Positions 44,069 through 52,074 of a stretch of 64,000 nt of DNA are shown one piece after another. Both the position numbers and the translations under genes were made by a program. Origin of the DNA: Stappia sp. ES.058. GTDB lineage: Bacteria > Pseudomonadota > Alphaproteobacteria > Rhizobiales > Stappiaceae. Numbering within the stretch: position 1 is the first letter of the stretch; every line of letters starts with the position of its first letter. The notes below the pieces were generated by a model. It ran no database searches. It saw only the letters and a program-made list of their open reading frames with translations, and was not told the DNA's origin. The stretch spans positions 2,108,001-2,172,000 of the forward strand of contig NZ_LT629784.1 of NCBI RefSeq assembly GCF_900105595.1, given 5' to 3'.

Positions 44069-46012
44069 ATGTTGAAGATCACCGACCTCACCTATCGCAT
44101 CGCCGGGCGCACGCTCCTCGAAAACGCCAGCGTCACGCTGCCCGCAGGCTCAAAAGCCGGCTTCGTCGGCCGCAACGGCGCGGGAAAGTCGACGCTGTTC
44201 CGCCTGATCACGGGAGACACGGCGCCGGAAAGCGGCGAGATCCAGATGCCGAAGGGCCTGCGCATCGGTCAGGTCGCCCAGGAGGCGCCGGGCACCGAAC
44301 AGTCGCTGATGGAGGTGGTGCTGGCCGCCGATACGGAGCGCGCCGCGCTTCTGGAGGAAGCCGACACAGCGAGCGACCCGCACCGCATCGCGGACATCCA
44401 CATGCGCCTTGCCGACATCGACGCCCATACGGCGGAAGCGCGCGCGGCCCGCATCCTCTCCGGTCTCGGTTTCGATTCTGCCGCACAGGCGCGGCCCTGC
44501 TCCGCCTTTTCCGGCGGCTGGCGGATGCGCGTGGCGCTTGCCGCGGTGTTGTTTTCCGAGCCCGATCTGCTGCTTCTCGACGAGCCGACCAACTATCTCG
44601 ATCTGGAAGGCACCATGTGGCTGGAAAGCTATGTGGCGCGTTACCCGCATCAGGTGCTCCTGATCAGCCACGACCGCGACCTGTTGAACAAGGCGGTCGA
44701 TTCGATCGTGCATCTCGACCAGCTCGGCCTGACCTTCTACCGGGGCGGCTTCGACAGTTTCGACCGCCAGCGTCGCGAAACCATGATGCTTCAGGAAAAG
44801 AGCCGCGAGAAGCAGGAAGCCCAGCGCAAGCACATGCAGGCCTTCGTCGACCGGTTCCGCGCCAAGGCGAGCAAGGCGCGTCAGGCGCAGTCGCGGCTGA
44901 AGATGCTGGAGAAGATGGAGCCGATCGCCGGCCTGCGCGGCGCGGAGGCGCTGCCGATCTCGTTCCCCGCACCGGTGGGCAGCCTCGCGCCGCCGATCAT
45001 CCGCCTCGACAACGTTTCTGCCGGATATGGCGACACAACCGTCTTGTCTCATCTCGCGCTCAACATCGACAACGACGACCGCATCGCCCTGCTCGGCGCG
45101 AACGGCAACGGCAAGTCGACGTTTGCCAAGCTTATCGCCGGCCGGTTGAAGGAGCAATCGGGCACCATCACCCGTGCCAAGAAGATGAATGTCGCCTTCT
45201 TCGCCCAGCATCAGCTCGACGACCTCATACCCGCCGACAGCCCCGTCGCCCATGTGCGCAAGCTGATGCCGGACGCCGCCGAATCGAAGGTCCGCTCGCG
45301 CGTCAACCGCTTCGGCCTGCCGACGAGCCGCATGGACACGCCCGCTCAGGACCTCTCGGGCGGCGAGAAGGCCCGGCTGCTGCTTGGCCTGGCGACCTTC
45401 GAAGGGCCGCACCTGCTGATCCTGGACGAGCCGACCAACCACCTCGACATCGAAAGCCGCGAAGCGCTGATCCAGGCGGTCAACGAATACGAGGGCGCGG
45501 TGATCCTCATCTCGCACGACCGTCATCTGGTGGAAGCCTGTGCCGACCGGCTCTGGCTGGTCGCTGACGGAGGTGTATCGAGCTTTGAAGGCGACATGGA
45601 GGACTACCGCCGGCTGATTCTGCAAAAGGATCGGCCGAACAAGAACGGCAAGGGAGGAAAGGCGAAACAAGCGGAAGCGGACAAGGCCGCCGCAGCCGAA
45701 GCCGCAAAACCCGAAGAGCCGGAAGACCCGCGCAGCGCCCAGGAGCGACGCAAGGATGCGGCCGAGCAACGCTCCAGACTTGCGCCCTTGCGCAAGGAAA
45801 TCAGGGCTGCGGAAGCGGAGGTCGCACGGATCCAGGCAAAAATGGAAAAACTCGACGCGGCGCTGGCCGATCCCGATTTTTTCATGAAGGACGCGGAGCG
45901 GGCATCGAAATTCGTCAAGGAACGCGCGTTCCTGGAGAAGAAACTCGCAAAAACCGAGCAGTCCTGGCTCGAACTTTCCAGCGAGTACGAGGGCGTGACG
46001 GCGGAAAGCTGA
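44069..46012 (+). CDS. ABC-F family ATPase
   Basis: A 647-aa cytosolic protein with two fused ATPase domains and no membrane part. Walker A sites are GRNGAGKST and GANGNGKST, the signatures FSGGWRMRVALA and LSGGEKARLLL, and Walker B sites LLLDEPTNYLD and LILDEPTNHLD. A linker of about 80 residues rich in K, R and Q joins the domains, and a charged C-terminal coiled coil (about 530-647) resembles YheS/Uup types. ABC-F proteins act on the ribosome. The ATG has no clear ribosome-binding site. Confidence 0.93.
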   Translation: MLKITDLTYRIAGRTLLENASVTLPAGSKAGFVGRNGAGKSTLFRLITGDTAPESGEIQMPKGLRIGQVAQEAPGTEQSLMEVVLAADTERAALLEEADTASDPHRIADIHMRLADIDAHTAEARAARILSGLGFDSAAQARPCSAFSGGWRMRVALAAVLFSEPDLLLLDEPTNYLDLEGTMWLESYVARYPHQVLLISHDRDLLNKAVDSIVHLDQLGLTFYRGGFDSFDRQRRETMMLQEKSREKQEAQRKHMQAFVDRFRAKASKARQAQSRLKMLEKMEPIAGLRGAEALPISFPAPVGSLAPPIIRLDNVSAGYGDTTVLSHLALNIDNDDRIALLGANGNGKSTFAKLIAGRLKEQSGTITRAKKMNVAFFAQHQLDDLIPADSPVAHVRKLMPDAAESKVRSRVNRFGLPTSRMDTPAQDLSGGEKARLLLGLATFEGPHLLILDEPTNHLDIESREALIQAVNEYEGAVILISHDRHLVEACADRLWLVADGGVSSFEGDMEDYRRLILQKDRPNKNGKGGKAKQAEADKAAAAEAAKPEEPEDPRSAQERRKDAAEQRSRLAPLRKEIRAAEAEVARIQAKMEKLDAALADPDFFMKDAERASKFVKERAFLEKKLAKTEQSWLELSSEYEGVTAES

Positions 46013-46176
46013 CGTGCGCGGAGACCGATCCGGAGGTGCTGGACCGGCCAAGGACGTGCTGGGCGTCGGCGAGACCGACGGACGCGTCGATCGGGTTCGC
46101 GCCGTCCGCGAAGCCAAGGCCGGCACCAACGGCTGAACGCGGCACACGCGCGTCCAACCGACACGAAATCAAGAAC

Positions 46177-46201
46177 GGCGGGGCCACCGCCCCGCCTTTT
46201 T
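46177..46201 (+). terminator. Intrinsic terminator after the ABC-F gene
   Basis: Stem GGCGGGG/CCCCGCC (46177-46183, 46190-46196), loop CCACCG, then TTTTT (46197-46201). It lies in the convergent gap before the methyltransferase stop, 165 bp after the ABC-F stop. Confidence 0.8.
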
Positions 46202-46230
46202 ATCTGACACTTCAATAGGTCGGCGAGCGA

Positions 46231-46941
46231 TCAAACAGGCTTTTCGTAGACCGCGCGGATATGCGGGATGACGCGCTCGCCTTTGTGGACGTCATAGGCC
46301 GTCCGCTCCGAAAGCGTCAGCCCGACGCGCTCAAACCCCGCCAGCTCCGACGGCGACAACGGCCAGGGCGGGCCATCCGCCTCCGCCTCCTCGGGCCGCG
46401 AACGGGTCAGGACCAGAAGCTGCCCGCCCGGCTTCACCAACTGCGCCAGGGCCGCGTAGGACGCCGCGCGCAGTTCGCCGTGCAGCGCCTGCACCGTGTA
46501 GCACTCATGCACGAGGTCGAAGGCGCCGATCCAGTCGGGCGGCGGCGAAAAAAGGTCGGCTGCGGTGTAGTGAACGGATGATCCCGGAAACCGCTGCCCG
46601 GCCCATTCCACGGCCATTTCGGACAGGTCGAATGCGGTGGTATCGTAGCCAACTGCGGCCAGCGCCTCGGCGTTGTCGCCAAGCCCGCAACCGACATCAA
46701 GCGCGGACGCCCCCTTGCCCGGATTGTTCTCAAGCCACTCGACCAGCGCATCCTTCGGCGCGAGATCCGCCCATGGAACCGCGGCGGCATCGCCTTCGGC
46801 CGTTTCATAAACGGCTTCGAACCAGGACGTCCGGTCGTCCCGGTCGCCGCCCCTGGCGCCGAAGAGTTCGTCCAGCCTGTCCCGCGCTGCATCCCTGCGC
46901 CGGGCGAACTCCGGGTCGCCGCTCATGCCTTCTTTTGCCAT
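46231..46941 (-). CDS. Class I SAM-dependent methyltransferase
   Basis: A 236-aa protein. SAM-binding motif I is ALDVGCGLGDNAEAL (about residues 80-94), motif II is in TTAFDLSEMAVEWA, and the post-motif region has AFDLVHECYTVQAL. It has a thiopurine-methyltransferase-like layout, but the substrate is unknown. It overlaps holC: the ATG at 46926 forms ATGA with the holC stop, and the ATG at 46941 is a longer alternative; neither has a strong ribosome-binding site. It is probably co-transcribed with holC. Confidence 0.82.
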   Translation of the reverse strand: MAKEGMSGDPEFARRRDAARDRLDELFGARGGDRDDRTSWFEAVYETAEGDAAAVPWADLAPKDALVEWLENNPGKGASALDVGCGLGDNAEALAAVGYDTTAFDLSEMAVEWAGQRFPGSSVHYTAADLFSPPPDWIGAFDLVHECYTVQALHGELRAASYAALAQLVKPGGQLLVLTRSRPEEAEADGPPWPLSPSELAGFERVGLTLSERTAYDVHKGERVIPHIRAVYEKPV

Positions 46942-47372
46942 CGTCCGTCTTCTGTCTGCTGCCAGTAGGTCAGATCGTGCCCGACCGCCTTCAGCGCCTT
47001 CCAGTGCTCGCGTGCCTCGGCCACCGCCTCGCCGTCATGGCCGTCGAACAGGAAGACGCCACGTGTGTAGCCGGTAAGGTCGGGCGGCGAAGCGCGATCG
47101 ACCATCATGCGAACGCTCGCGTCGTTCGGATTGTCCGGTCCGTCGGTCAGAAACACGGGCTGCCACGCGCCCTCGCCATCGGCTGACGTGCCATGCGGCA
47201 GGAAAGAATCATCACGATAGCTCCACAGAAGCGAATCGAGCGCGGTCACCCGATCCGCCGCCCCCGCCTGCACGACGACACGCCAGTCGCGTTTCAAACA
47301 GGTCTCCAGCAGTCCGGGAAGGACCTCTTCCAGCGGTTTGAGGGTCAGATGGTAAAAAAGCACTTCCGTCAT
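46923..47372 (-). CDS. holC: DNA polymerase III subunit chi
   Basis: A 149-aa protein. It starts TEVLFYHLTLKPLEEVLPGLLETCLKRDWRVVV and has LDSLLWSYRDDSFLPHG, the characteristic chi motif, then the VFLFDGHD segment. Chi links the clamp-loader complex to SSB. Start at 47372; longer in-frame codons lack support. Linkage to pepA (next gene in the same direction) is conserved in proteobacteria, but here a short + strand gene is inserted between them. Confidence 0.92.
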   Translation of the reverse strand: MTEVLFYHLTLKPLEEVLPGLLETCLKRDWRVVVQAGAADRVTALDSLLWSYRDDSFLPHGTSADGEGAWQPVFLTDGPDNPNDASVRMMVDRASPPDLTGYTRGVFLFDGHDGEAVAEAREHWKALKAVGHDLTYWQQTEDGRWQKKA

Positions 47373-47674
47373 ATGGGCCTGGCCATTGGGGGGCGATGCG
47401 AAGTCAGCCGCAACGCGAGCGCGACTGTGCGACAGGTGCGGCCAATGCGCAACAGGTGCCCGGCCATGTGACATGGCCCTTTAATGCGGCTTTGCTTTCC
47501 GCTCAATTCCTCATTAACCGTTTCAAAACTTCGGGCCGGCACTCTGGCGGCCGGGATGAGATCGACGCGAAGGCGGCACGCGTGTGGCAAGTGTCACATC
47601 CTGTGCAGGGCACGCGAGGCACAATTGGTGGACGTCCAGGCACAGGATTGCCGGACGAGCGGGAGACGATATTG
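47373..47674. other. Intergenic control region between holC and the 39-residue gene
   Basis: About 300 bp. It holds two direct repeats ACAGGTGC (47432-47439 and 47452-47459), exactly 20 bp apart. A near-perfect palindrome GGCCATGT-G-ACATGGCC follows at 47462-47478. Spacing of two helical turns plus a palindrome suggests a regulator site. No -35/-10 pair stands out. Confidence 0.5.
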
Positions 47675-47794
47675 ATGGCCGTGCGTATTGCCCTGTTTTT
47701 CGGACTTGTTCTAGGCCTTGCCGGCGTGACGACGGCGATGGGAACGGTCGTGAGCGAACCCACTGGCACCTGCGTCGCCTACAAGACCTGCTGA
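47675..47794 (+). CDS. 39-residue exported microprotein
   Basis: A small protein with a hydrophobic N-terminal segment (IALFFGLVLGLAGVTTAMG), then a short tail TVVSEPTGTCVAYKTC containing two cysteines five residues apart. It may be a signal peptide plus a roughly 20-residue secreted peptide, or a single-pass membrane microprotein. A GGAG lies about ten bases upstream, and a strong terminator follows 43 bp after the stop. The gene has its own intergenic region between pepA and holC. I do not recognise a family. Confidence 0.55.
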   Translation: MAVRIALFFGLVLGLAGVTTAMGTVVSEPTGTCVAYKTC

Positions 47795-47836
47795 GCCACG
47801 CGGCCACACAACTGGCCGTTTCCGGATCCAGATACC

Positions 47837-47865
47837 AAAAACCCGCCGTTTCGGCGGGTTTTTTT
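47837..47865. terminator. Bidirectional terminator between the microprotein gene and pepA
   Basis: Perfect stem AAACCCGCCG/CGGCGGGTTT with loop TTT. T-run on the + strand (47859-47865) and A-run on the left (47837-47841), which gives a T-run on the reverse strand for pepA. Confidence 0.88.
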
Positions 47866-47952
47866 ATAAGGCAACATGCCGAAACGACGCTGGCTGCACC
47901 TGTCTGCGGAAAGACAGCGGCGGCGGCTAGGCCCGCGCCGCCGTATCCTTGC

Positions 47953-49446
47953 TTATGCCTCGTAATGCTCGCGCACCAGTCGATCGAGCAGCCGCACGCC
48001 GAACCCGGACGCCCAGCCCTTGCTGATTTCCGTCTTCGGACTGCTCATCGCCGTACCGGCAACATCGATATGCACCCACGGCACGTCGTTGACGAAGCGC
48101 TGCAGGAACTGGGCCGCCGTGATCGAGCCGGCCGTGCGGCCGCCCGTGTTCTTCATGTCGGCGTTTGGCGTGTCGATCAGCTTGTCGTATTCCTTCGAGA
48201 GCGGCAGCCGCCAGACCTTCTCGTCCGTCGCCTCCCCGGCCTCAGACAGCCGCCCGACAAGCTCGTCGTTGTTGGAAAAGACACCCGCATGCTGATTGCC
48301 GAGCGCAACGATGATTGCGCCGGTCAGCGTCGCGAGATTGATCATGAAGGCCGGCTTGAAGCGGTCCTGCGTGTACCAGAGCGCATCCGCCAGCACGAGA
48401 CGGCCTTCCGCATCGGTGTTGATGATCTCGATGGTGGCGCCGGACATGGCGGTGACGATGTCGCCGGGGCGCTGGGCGCGTCCGTCCGGCATGTTTTCCA
48501 CCAGACCGATCACGCCGATGACATTGGCCTTGGCCTTGCGGGCGGCGAGCGCATGCATCAGACCGGTCACGGCGGCCGCACCGCCCATGTCGCCCTTCAT
48601 GTCCTCCATGCCGCCGGCGGGCTTGATCGAGATGCCGCCGGTGTCGAAGACGACGCCCTTGCCGATGAAGGCGACCGGCTGGTCATCCTTCTTGCCGCCG
48701 TTCCAGCGCATGATCACCAGACGCGGCGGGTGCTCGGATCCCTGAGCGACACCAAGAAGCGAATACATCTTGAGCTTCTTCATCGCCTTTTCATCGAGGA
48801 TCTCGATCTCGACGCCGAGCTTGGAAAGCTCTTCGGCGCGCTTGGCAAACTCAAGCGTCGTCAGCACATTGGCCGGCTCGTTGACGAGATCGCGGGCGAG
48901 CAGCGTGCCGTCGCTGATCGCATCGGCGGTCTCCCAGGCCTTCTTCGCCGCCTTGGCGTCGGAAACACCGATCGAGAGCTTTTTCACCTTTTCCGGCTTG
49001 TCATCACCTGATTTCGATTTGTAGCGATCAAACGTGTAGCCACGCAGTTTGGCACCCATCGCAAAGGTCGCGGCCAGGTCGGCCTCGACATCTCCGCTGG
49101 GAAGCTCAAACAGGATCTCCGCCGCCTCCGAACTGCCGAGAGCGCCCATCACGACGCCGCCAAGCGCCGTCCAGTCGGTTTCACCCAGATCGGCGACCGC
49201 GGACGCCTTGCCGAGACCGACGACGATCAGGCGATCGAGATCAAGCCCGGCCGGGGCGATCAGGTCAAGCACCGTATTGACCTTGCCGGTAAAGCTGCCC
49301 GTGCCCGCGGCGCGCGTCAGGAGACCGTCGGCAGCGGACAGCACGCCGGACGCCGTCGGGCCGATGTTGAGCGCATCGTCGGCGAAGATAACGACGGTCC
49401 CCTTCGACGGGGCGGAGAGCTTGGAAAAGGAAATTTTCGGAAGCAA
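47953..49446 (-). CDS. pepA: Leucyl aminopeptidase (M17)
   Basis: A 497-aa cytosolic hexameric dizinc peptidase. Metal and catalytic residues lie in [32 protein letters not shown] and the signature [14 protein letters not shown]. The N-terminal domain (about 1-160) precedes them. The start is a TTG at 49446 with AGAGG upstream; the protein begins [10 protein letters not shown]. Length fits the family. It is divergent from the lptFGD cluster. Confidence 0.95.
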   Translation of the reverse strand: MLPKISFSKLSAPSKGTVVIFADDALNIGPTASGVLSAADGLLTRAAGTGSFTGKVNTVLDLIAPAGLDLDRLIVVGLGKASAVADLGETDWTALGGVVMGALGSSEAAEILFELPSGDVEADLAATFAMGAKLRGYTFDRYKSKSGDDKPEKVKKLSIGVSDAKAAKKAWETADAISDGTLLARDLVNEPANVLTTLEFAKRAEELSKLGVEIEILDEKAMKKLKMYSLLGVAQGSEHPPRLVIMRWNGGKKDDQPVAFIGKGVVFDTGGISIKPAGGMEDMKGDMGGAAAVTGLMHALAARKAKANVIGVIGLVENMPDGRAQRPGDIVTAMSGATIEIINTDAEGRLVLADALWYTQDRFKPAFMINLATLTGAIIVALGNQHAGVFSNNDELVGRLSEAGEATDEKVWRLPLSKEYDKLIDTPNADMKNTGGRTAGSITAAQFLQRFVNDVPWVHIDVAGTAMSSPKTEISKGWASGFGVRLLDRLVREHYEA

Positions 49447-49781
49447 GACGAAACCTCTTGGTTACACGATGCAAGGGGGCGCTCGGCCACAGGACACAGC
49501 GTCCGCGATTGGCTCGAGCGCGCAGGAATCCGCTCGGTCTGTTCAGTCGCGCGTCGCGCCCGGTGAGCCGAGGGTTGACGATACAATGGTGCCAGTTTCG
49601 GCCCACCGCAAGCGCGCTGGCGACGCAAGGAGCTGTTAACCCTTTTTCTTCTCGTAGTATTTACCTAAACTGCCGCTTAATCGATACGCTGGCCTCCCCA
49701 GCGGCGCGCCCGGGTGTGTGCCGTTCCAGCAACCAAACCCAACGGCACCCTTGCCTGGCGACCACGTTCAACACGGACCTG
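49447..49781. other. Divergent promoter region pepA / lptF
   Basis: About 335 bp without a gene. It should contain promoters for both directions. The AT-rich stretch 49636-49690 (TTAACCC..., TATTTACC...) is the most promoter-like part; no confident hexamer pair. Confidence 0.4.
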
Positions 49782-50969
49782 ATGACAACCTTCGAACGCT
49801 ATGTCCTGCGACGCCTCACGGCGGCGTTCGCCCTGACCCTCGCCGCGCTGGCTGGCGTTGTGTGGGCAACGCAGGCGTTGCGCCAGCTCGATCTGGTCAC
49901 CTCCAAGGGTCAGACCATCATCCAGTTCGTCGGAATGACTTTGCTGGCGATGCCGTTCCTGCTGCTCGCAATCGCGCCTTTCGCACTCCTGATCGCCCTG
50001 ATCGTGGTTCTCAACACACTGTCCAACGACAGCGAGCTGATCGTCATCAACGCCTCGGGCGCGTCGCGCACCGTGCTGATGCGCCCGGTGATCAGCTTCG
50101 CAATCATGGTCAGCCTGTTTTGCGCGACGCTGTCCCTGTCGCTCGCTCCGCTCGGGCTCAGTACGCTGCGCGACGAAATCACACGCGTTCGCGTCGATCT
50201 CGTGGCCAACATCGTCCGGCCGGGACGGTTCATCGGCATCGAGGACGGCCTCACCTTCCACATCCGAAATCGCAGCGGCGACGGCCAGCTCGACGGCCTG
50301 CTCATGCACGACGACAGGGCCGAAGACACCGTCTTCACCTATGAGGCGGCGCGCGGACGTATCGTCGAGGCGGCAGGACGCACGCTTCTGGTGATGCAGG
50401 ACGGCACGATCCAGCGCCGAACCCGCGCGACCGGATCGATCTCGATCGTCCGCTTTCAATCCTATGCCTTCGATCTGTCCAATATGGTTCCGACCGGGCG
50501 AACCTCCATCTACAAGGCCAGCGAACGCTCCCTGATGGATCTCCTGGCGCCGTCTGCAGACGATACCTACGCCCGCGACAATCGTGCCCGGCTCGTTGCA
50601 GAACTGCACGATCGGCTGAGTCAGCCGCTCTATCCGCTGGCCTTCGCGCTGATCGTGTTCGTTTTCGCCGGACAGCCGAAAACAACCCGTCAAAACCGCA
50701 ATTTCGCGACACTCTCGGCGTTGACGCTGGCAATCCTGCTCAGAAGTGCCGGTTTCGGCGTCCTGACGCTCGTGCCGGACATGCCCTCGGCACGCTTTGC
50801 GCTCTATGCCCTGCCTCTTGCCGCAATCCTGTTGTGCAGCTGGGCCATTGCCGCCGAACGCCGCCCCTCCTGGATCAAGCGCCTGATCGATGCTCTCGAA
50901 CTGTTCGCCGAGCGGATCGAGGGCCGCCTGCAAAAGCTGCGTGGCCGTCACCCAAACGGGGTGGCCTGA
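49782..50969 (+). CDS. lptF: LPS export ABC transporter permease LptF
   Basis: A 395-aa inner-membrane protein of the YjgP/YjgQ family. It has hydrophobic segments at the N-terminus (about 15-35, 50-80, 95-120), a large periplasmic beta-jellyroll domain (about 130-265), and three C-terminal segments. The coupling-helix region includes LIVINASGASRTVLMRPV. With LptG and LptB it extracts LPS from the inner membrane. Start at 49782 (MTTFERYVLRRL); it is followed by lptG after one base. Confidence 0.94.
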   Translation: MTTFERYVLRRLTAAFALTLAALAGVVWATQALRQLDLVTSKGQTIIQFVGMTLLAMPFLLLAIAPFALLIALIVVLNTLSNDSELIVINASGASRTVLMRPVISFAIMVSLFCATLSLSLAPLGLSTLRDEITRVRVDLVANIVRPGRFIGIEDGLTFHIRNRSGDGQLDGLLMHDDRAEDTVFTYEAARGRIVEAAGRTLLVMQDGTIQRRTRATGSISIVRFQSYAFDLSNMVPTGRTSIYKASERSLMDLLAPSADDTYARDNRARLVAELHDRLSQPLYPLAFALIVFVFAGQPKTTRQNRNFATLSALTLAILLRSAGFGVLTLVPDMPSARFALYALPLAAILLCSWAIAAERRPSWIKRLIDALELFAERIEGRLQKLRGRHPNGVA

Positions 50970-50970
50970 G

Positions 50971-52074
50971 ATGGAACGCGGCCTGGTCGGACATACGCTC
51001 GCCGTCTATTTCTCGCGCCGGTTCCTGGGCGCGATCCTTGGCCTCTTCGCGCTCGCGGCGATCCTGATATTCCTGTTCGACGTGCTCGAACTGCTCAGGC
51101 GCAGCTCGGGACAGGACGGCGCGACCCTTGCCCGCATCGGCCTGATCTCGCTTCTGCGCGTTCCGCAACTGATGGAGCAAGTCCTTCCGTTTGCAGTGCT
51201 GTTTGGCGCGATCACCGCATTCCTGGCGCTAAGCCGAAAGCTGGAGCTCGTCGTCGCGCGCGCCGCCGGCGTTTCCGTCTGGCAGTTCACCGCGCCGGCG
51301 CTTCTGGTGGGCATCGGCCTGGGCGTTGCCGCGGTGACGCTGTACAATCCGCTTGCCGTGTTTCTGCGCACGCAATCGGACGAAATCGCCTCCGGTCTCT
51401 TCAGCAGCGAACAAAACTTCCTGCTGCAAACCACCGGCGAGATCTGGCTGCGGCAGGACGGCACGGACGGCGAATCGGTGCTCCACGCCAAACAGACCCT
51501 GGACGGCGGGACCCGCCTCCTCGGCATCACCCTGTTCACCTTCGACCGGTCGGCCAGTTTTTCGGAACGCGTGGAAGCGCGGGAGGCCCGCCTTGAAGAC
51601 AAGCGCTGGCGCATGAGCGACGCGACGGTCTATTCCACGACCGGCGATCCAAGCACGCACGCCACATATTACGTTTCCACCTATCTGACCCCGACGGAGG
51701 TGCGCGAGAGCATCGCGGCACCGGAATCCATCGGATTCTGGGACCTGCCGCGTGTGATCGAATTGTCACAGCGCGCGGGTCTTCCAGCGTACCGGTATTC
51801 CTTGCAGTATCAGACACTTCTTGCGCGCCCCGCACTTCTCGCCGCAATGATCCTCATTGCAGCCTGTGTTTCGCTCAGGGTTTCGCGTATGGGGGGCGTT
51901 GGCAGACTGATTCTGGGTGGAATCCTTGCCGGGTTCGTGCTTTACGTTCTGTCGGAACTGGGAAAAGATCTGGGTGGCGCGGGAATCGTGCCCCCGGTCG
52001 TCGCCGCTTGGGCGCCAGGAGTGTTTGGAGTTCTGATGGGCTTTACGATCCTCTTGCATCTGGAGGACGGCTGA
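50971..52074 (+). CDS. lptG: LPS export ABC transporter permease LptG
   Basis: A 367-aa homologue of LptF with the same topology. The cytoplasmic coupling region is ALSRKLELVVARAAGVSVWQF, and the periplasmic domain spans about 125-260. It ends with three membrane segments and LEDG. It starts one base after lptF and shares one base with lptD (TGATG), so the three LPS-transport genes are co-translated. Confidence 0.94.
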   Translation: MERGLVGHTLAVYFSRRFLGAILGLFALAAILIFLFDVLELLRRSSGQDGATLARIGLISLLRVPQLMEQVLPFAVLFGAITAFLALSRKLELVVARAAGVSVWQFTAPALLVGIGLGVAAVTLYNPLAVFLRTQSDEIASGLFSSEQNFLLQTTGEIWLRQDGTDGESVLHAKQTLDGGTRLLGITLFTFDRSASFSERVEAREARLEDKRWRMSDATVYSTTGDPSTHATYYVSTYLTPTEVRESIAAPESIGFWDLPRVIELSQRAGLPAYRYSLQYQTLLARPALLAAMILIAACVSLRVSRMGGVGRLILGGILAGFVLYVLSELGKDLGGAGIVPPVVAAWAPGVFGVLMGFTILLHLEDG

